Positions 34,825-46,570 of a DNA stretch of 64,000 nucleotides are shown in pieces. Every line of letters begins with the position of its first letter. Positions within the stretch are counted from its first letter, which is position 1. Position numbers and translations under genes: made by a program. Origin of the DNA: Atriophallophorus winterbourni (Eukaryota > Platyhelminthes > Trematoda > Plagiorchiida > Microphallidae); assembly GCA_013407085.1 (NCBI GenBank), contig JACCGJ010001468.1, forward strand, positions 18,566 to 82,565. Reading direction: 5' to 3'. The notes below the pieces were generated by a model. The model did not search any database, was not told where the DNA came from, and was given only the letters and a program-made list of their open reading frames with translations.

Positions 34825-34920
34825 ATCACCAAAATGTCTCCACCTGACGACGGCAAACCACCAGAAACCGGTAGTGGTGTGTAAGGGATGGGGATATGAG
34901 CAACACATTACTTAAGTGAA
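34825..34920 (+). mobile_element. family B (retrozyme-like) fragment
   Basis: Covers the ribozyme and its 3' neighbour (GTAAGGGATGGGGATATGAG, then the ACACATTACTT end). Upstream body sequence is not recognisable. Confidence 0.75.
34838..34879 (+). ncRNA. hammerhead ribozyme motif with intact core
   Basis: CTGACGA (34844-34850), GAAA (34864-34867), loopless stem III ACC/GGT and the GTA triplet (34871-34873) are all present. Stem I pairs CTCCAC with GTGGTG (five of six). Stem II is reduced to two G-C pairs. Confidence 0.7.
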
Positions 34921-36078
34921 TAACAGTTCTTCATTCGTCATCCAGCTCTAACTGATGGTCGCAAACTAGGCCATATTTATGTGGAAGCGATTTAGCTTGG
35001 TTTTCAACCCCTTAGGCCAAGGCAGTTTAATTTAACAATCAATGCGAAAGAAGCAGTTAACCTATCTGCAATCTGGAGTCGGTAATCGTTAGTGAGCATG
35101 TCATCTAGCTTGCAGGCCTTAAGCACTTGCGAGTAAATACGTTAACTGACACAGACCACTCTTGCAATTAATAAAACAGTCTGGGGCCATTTGATTATGA
35201 CTACCTCTCTCAATTGCCGCTCAGTGTGTATTCTTGTCGGTCTACTTTCAGGTCACAATGAGAATGAATAAAAAATGATGCATAATTTATCTTATTGATT
35301 GTTTTAATGCACTTCAACTTACTAAGCTTCTGCGCCACTCTCGAAACGTTACTAAATAGATCCCATTACCTATCGCATCCAGCCAATTTCGCATTACGAT
35401 CCCAACTCCTTCAGTTTCAAGCAATTTTAAAATCCTTTAAGAAATATATAATACTTGGAAGCCGCTTCCATAAATGTTCCCAAACTTTTGGTGACACCAG
35501 ATTATCTAGCTCCCGCCGCGGTATCAAACCAGCACATTTTTCGACAACCCTCATTCGTATCAACTGGATGCTACACGTTATATGGAGTAGGTATTCGCGT
35601 ATACCTTTAGTAGTTGATTCTCTATTCGAATGTAATGGTCAGCACTTACGGATACGCATCGATTGCTACATACACGACTTTCATGCGCCTGTGTGATTTG
35701 GCACCAAATGTGTTTTTCAAAATCAACGCGACACTGATTGACACGTGAAGGTTATTTGGAATAGCTTATTCGTGTTGCTCACCCAAATAGCAACCCGTTT
35801 GCTTGAAAGCATCTGCGAGAGCGGCGTTAGTGTGTTATTAAAGTCTCTAAACTCAACTGAAGTCCAGTATCGAGAGTACGAACCGGAAATACAAATTATG
35901 TTCAATGCGTCCAAGTGGTCCAATTCTGCTATGAAATTAGGGAAACGCTATTGCAAACGGTTTTGTATCTACATAATGTAGATTTGTGAAGTGCGCTAGC
36001 GAATAATGCAATTAAGGCCAACCTTGACAACCGATATGGCAGACACAATCAAGCACGAATGTAAAGCTAATAGAAGAA
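34921..36078. other. unrecognised sequence
   Basis: Frames at 35295-35696 (plus, 133 codons) and shorter ones show no domain. There is no match to the other repeats of the window. Confidence 0.35.
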
Positions 36079-36263
36079 GACCGCAACAACATTGTTTTAC
36101 TGTACATAACAGTTGACCTTGATAACACTTCCCGTTGAATCGTGTTCCGTGATTGCTACCCTGTACCTTCGTGCACCTTTTGGCTACCGCGATAAACGTT
36201 TCACCTCTTGTGCCTTTTCTCCAACATTCTTGGGGACATTATTGTAGTGGTCAGTCTACTACA
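36079..36263 (+). repeat. left LTR
   Basis: Aligns with 38027-38210 over nearly its whole length, including CCCGTTGAATCGTGTTCCGT and the GTCTACTACA end. The first few bases are altered. Confidence 0.85.
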
Positions 36264-36266
36264 AAT

Positions 36267-36284
36267 AGGTGAGCCCGACGTGAT
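36267..36284 (+). other. primer-binding site, tRNA-Trp type
   Basis: AGGTGAGCCCGACGTGAT differs at two positions from the complement of the tRNA-Trp acceptor end. CsRn1-like gypsy elements of flukes are known to use tRNA-Trp. Confidence 0.7.
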
Positions 36285-37194
36285 GCACGAATCCTTTGTG
36301 TAATACAATTAGTGAGCTCGATATCCACGCACACTTCGATTTTGTTCCGGTACGTCCTTTCCCGATTTACATCGGCGTATTGCAGGATAATATTTTTTAC
36401 CTCCTTTAACACGTTTTACATCCAAACGTCATATGCATCACATAACTACACTTGTTGATCAATTAACAAGTCGGGTTAGAACACAATCTATAGGGCAGAC
36501 AGTTTACTTTGTTTACTGCTTGTAAGCCCCTCGTACATCAATCAACGGATCGTCAGGTAGGTGCTCTCCTAGAGAGACAACGCACCAGGATTTTGTCAGT
36601 CATTTCACGACTGACATATGATATATCTTAGGAGCCACAATTCCTATCTCTACAACGTGTGTGATAGACTTGCCACTCTCCCTCAAACTCAGCGAAATCG
36701 CTGCAGTGCAAGCTACCGGCATCTCACAGCTCAGGGACGCCTATTCTTTCATCACACCTCTCCCCTTGCCCGATGGCTTGGGCAATATCCTTTGCGACCT
36801 ATCGCAAAGCGCTTACCGACTACTTACCCTGTCTGCTTTTAGACGGCGCATTAGTCATACCATACGCAATCTTTCCCATCCTGGCATTCGTGCTTGCGTT
36901 ACGTTTGTTACGGAAAGAGTAGTATGGCCGAAAGCCAGTGGGTACGTTCAGCATGACACTTTCACGGCAACCCCATCATATTTGATAATAACCACGTATA
37001 CATCAAGTATTTACCCACAATCCGCCATCTCCACAGTGAGTAAGCGCCCGGAACGGCACATTTTCCAATTATGTAGCGGGTATTTAACACGTTATCGCTT
37101 GGTACATCCCGTGCATGCTTTTTATACCTCTTCACTATATCTCGGTCGTGGCCATAAACCCATGCACCAGAGAGTTTTTTCTTCTCACTTATCA

Positions 37195-37546
37195 GGTACA
37201 CATGCGCCTCCCGCTGTGGAAGTCGTGGCACGAGCTACCCCCGGATCACCGACGATTGTCGCCGTCCTATCCGGTAGCCTGGAATACACGCGTTCTTCGT
37301 GTATTTTCTCGGTGCGCATGCACCTCCCGCTGTGGAAACCGTGGCACGCGCCATCCACCTGATCACCGACGCTTGTCGCCATCCTACCCGGTAGCCCAAA
37401 ATACACTCATCCTTCGTATATCCCTTCTGGTACACATGCACCTCACGCTGTTGAAACCGTGGCACACGCCACCCGCGGATCACCGACGCTTGTCACCATC
37501 CTATCCGGAAGCCCCAACAATGAGCACTCACCGTCCAGCACGACAT
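37195..37546 (+). repeat. three tandem units of 116-118 bp inside the LTR element
   Basis: Units start at 37195, 37311 and 37429 with GGT(A/G)C(A/G)CATGC and share the GATCACCGACG block. The periods are not multiples of three, so the coding frame changes between units. Confidence 0.85.
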
Positions 37547-38026
37547 CCATCAGACAAGGTCCGTACCAGCCCAACTACACGCCATTCAGCTTTCTCCAGG
37601 CGAGGCCGTTCGCCATCGACCCTGGAGGTGTAGGAACTTCTCAGCACGGACTATGTATTCGAAGCTTCTGATTCTTCGTTGTCAAGCCTACAGGTGTGCC
37701 TACATCTGCTCCTACTGGGTTCATACTAAGACCATGCCAGACGGGCGATGCCCGCTAGCAGCTCGTTCACCCCATGTGATTCGGCTCCGGCAGCACGTTC
37801 ACGCCATGTGAGACGTGACTCGGCTTAGTACTTATCGGTTTTCGTGTATCCTACCCTGATCACCACCGACAATCGACCCACGCAGATCAAGTGCCTTGGC
37901 TGACTTCGAAGTTACTGGTTGCTGAGAGACTATGTTCCAGCCTGGAACGACCTGACACCGCTTGGCCAGTTCAATTGTCAATTCCTGATCAGAAGTATCC
38001 TCTGACCGGACTTCTCGGAAGGGGGC

Positions 38027-38210
38027 TGTGTAACAACATTGTTTTAAAACATAACAATTGATCATGATAACACACTTCCCGTTGAATCGTGTTCCGTGAT
38101 TGATACCCTGTACCTTCGTGCACCTTTTGGCTACCGCGATAAACGTTTCATCTCATGTGCCTTTTCTCGAACATTCTTGGGGACATTATTGTAGTGGTCA
38201 GTCTACTACA
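38027..38210 (+). repeat. right LTR
   Basis: Pairs with the left LTR. It starts TGTGTAAC after a purine tract and ends CTACTACA. Confidence 0.85.
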
Positions 38211-39018
38211 AGCCTACCTAAAAACGCGAAGTTCAGCTTGGCAGGGATCATAGTCTAAAGCAAACGGACGGATAGAACCGACCCATAACACCTAGTGAAG
38301 CGGTTCCAGACAGATATTAATGCCACAGTTTAAACACAAAATTGAGCATTCCGTGATCAACCCAGTCGGATCAGTGATGACATTTCATGACGTTCACAAA
38401 AAGATACAAATGTAAAAACCTGTCAAATAAATTGGAAGAGTTAAACTGAGCTATGTTTGCACCACTCCCCTGACATCATCGCCATTCTCTGTTGTATGTG
38501 ACAGAAATATCGTTTTCTAATATGAATTTGATGAGAATCAATTGAGGAAGAAGTGGCGGTTGTGCTGTCCTTTATCATCTTTATTACAGCCGATGCCAAT
38601 TAACAGAAAACAAAGATTTCAGCCCCAAGGGTTCACTTTGATGTTCTTTTACGTTGATATATAGTCAAGTTTTGTGATTTATGTGGTCTACCTACCACTT
38701 TCATCAAAAAAATTGTACAATTAAATATAGATTCGTGTGCTCTAGCGCTTGACGTGCACCCAGAAAGCACTCATGACGATTGTTTACTAGTTTTAAGTGC
38801 ATAACCGTTATCTTAGGGAAGATCACTACCTATCAACGCTAGATTACCGATTAAGTGAACTATTTGATTCTGCCCCTTATACAACCATGTTCACGAATGC
38901 ACTCAAAGATTAAGCTATGATCGCTTCTCCGTCCTGGATTTTGGGCTAAAATCGAAAGAACGATATTTCGAAATAGTCACATTCCAGGCACCACTGGATC
39001 TCATCCGTAATTCAGTAC
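38211..39018. other. no gene recognised
   Basis: No frame above background and no repeat matched. Confidence 0.4.
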
Positions 39019-39494
39019 TTGTGTTCGTATATGTATACAAAACTCAGCAATTTTTATGACAGAAAAAGCGGTAAGCTAAACAAAAACCGCAATATTATTA
39101 AGTATTATATATGTCAGATTGATCAACGAGTCGATCAAGACGCCAATCCCCCATCCAAGTGTTGGCAATGTGGCGAATGGCATTTTGCGCGTTATTGCTC
39201 ATTCAAAAAACACCGATGGCAGAGGTGCAACAGAAAAATTACTGTCGGGCAAACTATTTTAAGAAATCTGTGTTTTGTGATTCCTATGACAATAATTATA
39301 AGTCCTATCCAGTCTTCGCTACCTTCAAAACCCCAGGACATGGAAAGCCAGCGGAAGAAGAACCCACTCAAATTAATTCCACGGAATGCAGACTAAGAAG
39401 TTTGGCCGATCGAAGACGTATTCTAGTAACCCAAATGCAAGTGGATCCGAAACTGGAGTCTTACGACATAAATGCTCAAACGGGAAAGTGTTAG
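39019..39494 (+). pseudogene. Ty3/gypsy gag fragment with zinc knuckle
   Basis: The plus frame encodes C-W-Q-C-G-E-W-H-F-A-R-Y-C followed by H-R-W-Q-R-C-N-R, the zinc-knuckle arrangement of fluke gypsy gag. The frame is lost in the middle and partly continues in 39159-39494, so there is a frameshift. No LTR is adjacent. Confidence 0.55.
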
Positions 39495-39840
39495 GAGGGC
39501 ACTCTCATAACGAATAAAGCAAGACGGATTACCCGATGGACCAAAGTCACAAAGGAGAGAAATTGTATTTGGGTAAGCCATGTTGTACCTTGGCAACAAA
39601 CCCCATCTTCACTGAATTCAAGTTTTCTGACTCGCCCATGACAACCAACTTCCGTTGTTACCACTATGCACATTCCCATGATTATGGTGTACCCTCACAC
39701 GTTCACTCTGTTGTTGTCATATAAATACAAACCATGTCCACGGTCGAAACGCACACACTGGGCGCTTGGACCTGGGACTCCTGATCAACGTTCAATTCAG
39801 GCCTTGTTCTGTTTTCCTGATTGTTGGGTTAAGAACAACG
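39495..39840. other. no gene recognised
   Basis: Short frames on both strands only; possibly more gag-pol remains. Confidence 0.35.
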
Positions 39841-39842
39841 CA

Positions 39843-40905
39843 TAGATTGATTCAAGGATTCAAGGATTTATGGTTAAAAAGTTAACACTTTACAGTACCA
39901 CAGGATTACGGTATGAATAAAACATGAAAATTACAATAGTATAAAAGCAATAGAGTATATCAAATATAAGGCTCATGAATGATGTACGTTTGCAAGTGCA
40001 AGTCCGATTTCAATTTAAAAATCGCCAGGCAAGGAGAGTCCATCACATGTTGGGGTAAGGAATTCCAAAGAAATATAGCTCGTACGGCGAAAAATGGCGC
40101 CGACAATCAATACGGGAACTTGGAACATAAAGGGATAAGGTGTGCCCGCGTGTCACTTTTCCATCACATACATCAAGCAAGTGTTTTAATGGATGTCCTT
40201 CTGTAGACACAATTCTATGGGTCAGAATAATATCGCGTCTTATCCTCCTTTGGGTAAAGTCACATAGACCCAGACGTCGCAGTCTTTTGGTATACGGAAC
40301 ATTGCGAAGACCCATCACTAACTTTGTTGCTCTATGATAGATTTTATCGAAGAGAGCAATATCTTTTCGCAGCCAAGGAGCCCAGACCTCTACCGCATAC
40401 TCCATCGTAACGTTATCAGAGAGAATCTTTCAAATATTCTTCGAACGATACCTAACATTCTGTTGGCCCGTCGATATATATTCTGGCAGTGCACTGCTCT
40501 TCAGGTTACCGCTAATCCACACTCCAAGATCTTTTTCTAACGAGCTCCATGCTAGGTTTTCAGTTCCCAATCGATATGTCCACGGAACATTCTTGCCAAG
40601 ATAGAGCATCTTACATTTGTATGTTGAATGACATGTCACTCATGGCCGCCCAATTCGACACGCTGTCTAAATCCGTTTGTAGTTTCTCGCAATCCTCTGC
40701 AGAACTAATCGGCATCCAAATTTTCATATCATCCGCGAACAGGAACATTGTAGAAGATATGAGGCGGGTAAATCGTTTATGTATAACAGAAAGAGGAGCG
40801 GGCCTAACACAGATCCTTGTGGGAACGCAACGACTGTCTCTGCTGCGACATCAACGATACATCCATCATAACACCATCGTTGCCAATTATAACTACTATG
40901 AAATG
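39843..40905 (-). pseudogene. CR1-like retrotransposon, 5'-truncated, minus copy
   Basis: Minus strand: F-P-Q-G-S-V-L-G-P-L-L-F-L-L-Y-I-N-D-L (40924 frame), then the K-M-L-Y-L-G-K-N-V region (40639 frame), then M-E-Y-A-V-E-V-W-A-P-W ... H-S/P-S-S-R-I-D-C-R-R (40405-40043). It ends at about 39847-39869 in two copies of GATTCAAG (read on plus) plus a partial one. Such 8-nt terminal repeats are typical of the CR1 clade. Confidence 0.78.
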
Positions 40906-43560
40906 TCTCTACACCAACGTCCAATATCTAGGAAACATTATCGGTGATCTGCTTACAGCTTTCTGAAATGTTCACAGCATCGCTGTAACGGAAACGTGGC
41001 TACAGACTCACCTTACAAATATTGAACTATAATTACCCGGCATGTCACTTATTCGCCGTGAACTTGAAACGGGACGAGGAGTAGCATTGTGCTATAAACA
41101 AAATCATCTCTGCCGTGAGATTACGGATCCAGATATCCTGTTACGGGATACACTCTGGTGCTAACTCCGATTAGCTAATGGCGAAGACTGTGATTTGGGA
41201 GTAGTATTTCGCCAACTGTCTGCATAGGAAACTTACAATCTGGCCCTACTCGGCATATTCACATGTGGATTTTTAATTATGGGTGAATTCAATTTACCGA
41301 ATCTGAAGAGCAGCTCCATTCACCCAGAACACTCTCGAACGCGCATTCTGTGAGTTGTTGGAGGATATTCCTCTTTATAATCACATTGCATGTAATATCC
41401 GGTACCGCGGAACCGATTTACCTTCACTCGTGGATCTCGTTCTAAAAAGCAATAAACAAGACATTGGTAACGTTGCTTACGAAAGTCAATTGGGGCTAAG
41501 TGATCACGTCTTAATCCAGTTTGACTATCCGTTTAAGGCTGTAAGAAAAATGATGCCCGTAAAACAGTTAGACTGATCAACATTCTGATTTTGAGTGATG
41601 CTCATCGAAATGCAATTAACTGCCGACCGGAAACCCGCAACCTACATGCCTTTTGGTTATGGATAATGTCTCATCTCAAAAAGTTAGCTCTACATTTTTC
41701 TTCAAGAACTCAAGAAAAACCTCGAATTTAAACTAAGAAGCCGAAATCGTAAGTGGTTAAATGTAAGAAACGCTGCTTGGCAACAGCATCGGCAAAACCC
41801 ATCATCAGAGATATGTGAAACATTCCGTTCACTGGGGAACGAAGTAATCAAATTCGTCATCGAAGACAACATTTACTACCAAGAACGAATATCATACATG
41901 ATGGAGCTTAACCCAAACATTCTCTGTCTTATGATTAACGATCAAGCGATGGTGAAACCTTGAGTTTAGTCCGTGATCACGTCAACTGGACCAACAACCA
42001 CTGCAACAGAAACTACAGAAGCATGAGCTTCGTTTATTCATTTGTATTCAGCCCCAGAGAAAATGCGATTTAAATCCCAAATCAAACCACTTGAACCACG
42101 GTTGACATGAGTAACATAAATGTCACGTCAAAACGCGTCTTTCAAACATTATTCAATTTTAAAGTCTCCCCGGGCTGAAAGAATAAAACCGCTCATATTG
42201 AAGCAATGCGCGAACTTGCAATGTACACCACTCACATGCTTGTATAATCAAACACTGGCAAATGGCGTGATTCCGACCGATTGGAAGCGTGGAATAATTA
42301 CTCATATCTATAAAGGAGGTAAAGGCTCCGATGTTTCAAATTACCGACCCGTTATTCTGTTACACGTGATTTCCTAATTACTTGAGAGCCTCATTGTTGA
42401 CAATCTAATCAAACATTTTGAAAATAATTACTTGCTTTCGTGAAAGCAGCGTGGATTTAGACGTAATTATCCCTGATTATCTCATTGACTGATAACACTG
42501 GTCGATAAAAGGCAAACAATTATCCTTGCTATCTAGATATCTCAAAAGCATTTGATCGTGTTAGTCAAATCCTACTACTGTAAAAGCTTGAAACGCTTGG
42601 TATCACTGGAAAGTTGTTGAATTGGCTAAATCACTGCCCAACAAATCGCACAACCCAGGTACGTGTTAGCCGTGCGTTATCAAAACCAACCGCAGTAACT
42701 AGCGGAGTTCCAGAAGGTTCAGTCATTTTTCCGATCTTTTTTCTATCTTATGTCAATGAAATACGGGAACTTGTTCGATGTAACATTTCGTTATTTGTGG
42801 GAGACATTGAGATATGGCGTTGCATCCGCAGCCATAAGACTGTTTGCTATTACAAAAGAACTTCATAGCTTAACAGCAGATCGCTGAAGAACAAGCTGCC
42901 ATTTAACTTCAACAAATACAGATACATGAACGTGAGGAATCGAGTCGAGTTCACATAACATATAGATTCGCATGTCATTGAAAATTACAGTGAATAAACA
43001 TATTTGGGTGTCTGGATATGCTCCAGTTTTAAAACCTCACTTCAAACTAACAGTGCATTTAAAAATGCAACACGTGTCCTAAATCTACTCAAACGGGTAT
43101 TTGGGAAATTTTCGTCCATGATATTCCCAAGGATCATGAATGCGTACTTGAGACCAGTCATGGAATACGCTGTGTATGCATGGTCTCCGTGGATGAAGAA
43201 TGATGTAGAACTTATGCGGCGAATTCATAACCGCTCAACAAAACTAGTTCTCAGCATCCGAAACAAGCCTTATTAAGAAAGGATAGCTCACCTGATTCTG
43301 TTCGATTTTCCCTACCGACAAATCAGAGGAGAACTTATTCTACTTTACAAGATATTCCACACCACAAACAATCCCTTACAGAATTTATTCACGTGAATAG
43401 ATACGAGAAATTATCGGACTCATAAATATACGGTAGTGGTACCCCATTCCCGCATGAACTGTAGAAGTTATTTTTATACTATCCGTGTTCGGTTTACTTG
43501 GAACAGTTTACCTTCAACCGCTGCTCACTCCACTAGCTTGCGTGACTTTTAAACGAAATT
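40906..43560 (+). pseudogene. CR1-like retrotransposon, near full-length ORF2, plus copy
   Basis: Endonuclease from about 40905 (K-C-L-Y-T-N-V start, V-T-E-T-W-L, a degraded G-E-F-N-L-P), a linker, then reverse transcriptase: G-V-I-P-T-D-W-K-R-G-I-I (42264 region), D-I-S-K-A-F-D-R-V, S-G-V-P-E-G-S-V, and F-V-G-D-I-E-I-W at the catalytic loop, then L-R-P-V-M-E-Y-A-V-Y-A-W-S-P-W (43150). Many stops and shifts. It lies head-to-head with the minus copy at 39.84-40.9 kb. Confidence 0.8.
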
Positions 43561-43815
43561 AGAATTTTAATTGAATTATTCGTTTCCTAAATACTTATAT
43601 ACTATTTAATCTAACTGCTTATCTTGTTTTTGATACATGTACATTTTTTAAATTTCTACCAGCCTATTGGAATTGTTAAGCTTGTTGTTTCTTAGACCAT
43701 TAAAAACCTTGAATTTCCCTCAGTCTAAAGACTATGGTATATTGAAAAATGCCCGATTAAGCTAGAATTAGGTAATCGCCGTGCTGTTAGCTTGGAAAGA
43801 TTTTATTATTTCTGT

Positions 43816-44041
43816 CAGGGTTTCCCAACTGGATGTGAGAGGCAGCATTCCCTGGGGGTGCGAGATGCTTCTCAAGTTTTTCTTGTAATAAGTGTTGCCA
43901 TTCTCTGCTGATTCATTGCAAATTTTTCATCGTATTGGTTTTCGTGTTGTGATCATTTGTCTTGTGTCTTTCTACAAGGGGTGTGAGAGCACATTAAACT
44001 ATTTTATGGGAGCGGGACATTAAAAGGTTTGGGAACCACTG
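43816..44041. mobile_element. hAT-like MITE (226 bp)
   Basis: Ends are imperfect inverted repeats: CAGGGTTTCCCAA on the left and, read inward from the right, CAGTGGTTCCCAAACC, which fits the CAG-G-TTCCCAA pattern of hAT terminal repeats. The flanking 8-mers (ATTTCTGT and CTCTATGC) share only four positions, so the duplication is decayed. No coding capacity. Confidence 0.6.
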
Positions 44042-44087
44042 CTCTATGCTATTGACATACTGAAATGTCTTTGAAGCCAAACGTAAG

Positions 44088-46570
44088 TTGTACAGGTTTA
44101 ACCTTAAACGCAAACTCACATCTATGTATACCCCTGCAACGATTTCTGAACGAAACATAGTGATCAATTTACCGGGCAAAAGTGTTTGGTACAGTAAAAT
44201 GTGTGGTATCTGTTACTACTTATCTAAGTATGTTGTGCTGAATGTCGACGTGACTGTCCTACAAGAGACGCGCTTACCAGACACTGGTAAGCTATCAGAA
44301 AGTGATTACACATTCTTTTGGAAAGGAAGAGGTTCCGATGAGCCTCGACTGCATGGAGTTGGGTTTGCCGTGCGAAACGACATATTAAAAGCAACAGAAC
44401 CGAGCAGCAGCGGGAGCGAACGGATTTGAACTTTAAATCTGAGGTGCATTACTGGTACCATTACGTTGGTCAACGTTTATGCACCGACGCTCTCTGTGAA
44501 ACCTGCTGAAAAAGACGCTTTTTATCATAACCTCACAGCTGTCCTGAAAAACGTGCCACAGAAAAACTATGTAGTGGTATTGGGTGATTTCAATGCCAGA
44601 GTCGGTGCAGATTACGAGTCTTGGCAAAACTGTCTCGGAAGNNNNNNNNNNNNNNNNNNNNNNNNNNNNNNNNNNNNNNNNNNNNNNNNNNNNNNNNNNN
44701 NNNNNNNNNNNNNNNNNNNNNNNNNNNNNNNNNNNNNNNNNNNNNNNNNNNNNNNNNNNNNNNNNNNNNNNNNNNNNNNNNNNNNNNNNNNNNNNNNNNN
44801 NNNNNNNNNNNNNNNNNNNNNNNNNNNNNNNNNNNNNNNNNNNNNNNNNNNNNNNNNNNNNNNNNNNNNNNNNNNNNNNNNNNNNNNNNNNNNNNNNNNN
44901 NNNNNNNNNNNNNNNNNNNNNNNNNNNNNNNNNNNNNNNNNNNNNNNNNNNNNNNNNNNNNNNNNNNNNNNNNNNNNNNNNNNNNNNNNNNNNNNNNNNN
45001 NNNNNNNNNNNNNNNNNNNNNNNNNNNNNNNNNNNNNNNNNNNNNNNNNNNNNNNNNNNNNNNNNNNNNNNNNNNNNNNNNNNNNNNNNNNNNNNNNNNN
45101 NNNNNNNNNNNNNNNNNNNNNNNNNNNNNNNNNNNNNNNNNNNNNNNNNNNNNNNNNNNNNNNNNNNNNNNNNNNNNNNNNNNNNNNNNNNNNNNNNNNN
45201 NNNNNNNNNNNNNNNNNNNNNNNNNNNNNNNNNNNNNNNNNNNNNNNNNNNNNNNNNNNNNNNNNNNNNNNNNNNNNNNNNNNNNNNNNNNNNNNNNNNN
45301 NNNNNNNNNNNNNNNNNNNNNNNNNNNNNNNNNNNNNNNNNNNNNNNNNNNNNNNNNNNNNNNNNNNNNNNNNNNNNNNNNNNNNNNNNNNNNNNNNNNN
45401 NNNNNNNNNNNNNNNNNNNNNNNNNNNNNNNNNNNNNNNNNNNNNNNNNNNNNNNNNNNNNNNNNNNNNNNNNNNNNNNNNNNNNNNNNNNNNNNNNNNN
45501 NNNNNNNNNNNNNNNNNNNNNNNNNNNNNNNNNNNNNNNNNNNNNNNNNNNNNNNNNNNNNNNNNNNNNNNNNNNNNNNNNNNNNNNNNNNNNNNNNNNN
45601 NNNNNNNNNNNNNNNNNNNNNNNNNNNNNNNNNNNNNNNNNGCATGCAAAGACTTTGTTCTAACAATCAGAATGAGCAAGACCAAAGTCCCTGGTCAAGG
45701 GACTGTATCGCCACCAATCATCACTGTTGGAAACTGTCAGCTTGAACCAGTACATCATTTCACATATCTTGGTTCAACCATTGCGGATAACCTCTCGCTA
45801 GACACGGAGATTGCTAAGCGGATTGGCAGAGCAGCTGTCATTTTGTCCCGATGGAACTCTCGTGTTTGGGGTAACCGCAAGCTGACTGTAAAGACAAAGA
45901 TGATGGTATACAGCGCGTGCGTACTAAATGCTTTACTGTACGGCAGTGAAACCTGGACCACCCACGCAAGACACGAACGGAAGCTGAATGCTTTCCATCT
46001 ACGAAGCATCCGTCGTATCTTGAACATATCGTGGATGGACAGAGTGACTAACGCTGAAGTGCTTTCAAAAAGCTGGTCTACAGAGCATGTTTACCCTATT
46101 ACGTCAGCGCCGCCTGCGGTGGCTTGGTCATGTCTATAGAATGGAAAATGGTCGTATTCCGAAAGATCTACTCTACGGTGAGTTGCAATTAGGAAGTCGA
46201 CCATTGGGCAGACCGCACTTGCGGTACAAAGATGTTTGCAAAAGAGATATGAAAGCTCTTGACATTGACCCCGCAAGCTGGGAAGAACTTGCTCTTGACC
46301 GCTCACTTTGGAGGCATTGTGTAAAGCGTCGACTGCAAGCCGGGGAGGAGCAAATACAGCTCTTGGCTGCTGAACGCAGATCACGCCGCCGGCGTGCAAC
46401 TGATGCAATACAACAGAGTTCTGACTATCGTTGCAAGCGCTGCGGGAGAGATTGTTCCTCAATCGGACTGTTTAGTCATTCAAAAAGCTGCAAAACATGA
46501 AATTCATGCGATGTGATGTACATCCATGGTCGACATCGACCGACGGAGGCCAACAACAACAACAACAAGT
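44088..46570 (+). mobile_element. RTE-clade non-LTR retrotransposon, interrupted by assembly gap
   Basis: The endonuclease begins near 44225 (L-Q-E-T-R-L-P-D, G-V-G-F-A-V-R-N, and V-L-G-D-F-N-A-R-V-G at 44575-44605) with one in-frame stop at about 44428. After 1000 Ns, the reverse transcriptase end resumes (45642: F-T-Y-L-G-S-T, L-L-Y-G-S-E-T-W, R-S-I-R-R-I-L). A frameshift at about 46070 leads to the C-terminal L-R-W-L-G-H-V ... C-K-R-C-G-R-D-C zinc-like end (stop at 46498-46500) and a 3'UTR ending in (CAA)n at about 46553-46567. The central reverse transcriptase is unseen. Confidence 0.85.
44642..45641. other. assembly gap, exactly 1000 N
   Basis: The round length suggests an estimated or placeholder gap. 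Frames reported across it have no meaning. Confidence 0.98.

Larger units (their letters stand above)
36079..38210 (+). mobile_element. collapsed Ty3/gypsy-type LTR retrotransposon, 2.1 kb
   Basis: Direct repeats of about 185 bp form the ends (36079-36263 and 38027-38210), the better-preserved right one reading TGT...ACA. A primer-binding site follows the left LTR (36267-36284), matching the complement of the animal tRNA-Trp 3' end at 16 of 18 positions, and a purine tract (GGAAGGGGG) precedes the right LTR. Inside, plus 36661-37000 encodes the zinc-binding end of integrase (L-S-H-P-G-I-R-A and F-V-W-P like segments). The sequence then passes to a Pro-rich tail region with 116-118 bp tandem repeats and a probable pol C-terminus. 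Gag, protease, reverse transcriptase and integrase core are missing. It could move only with help from a related full element. Confidence 0.8.

Noticed and set aside
44466..46139. Long open frames spanning the N gap (357-557 codons on both strands)
   Set aside because: They are artefacts of translating 1000 Ns; only the flanking RTE segments are real.
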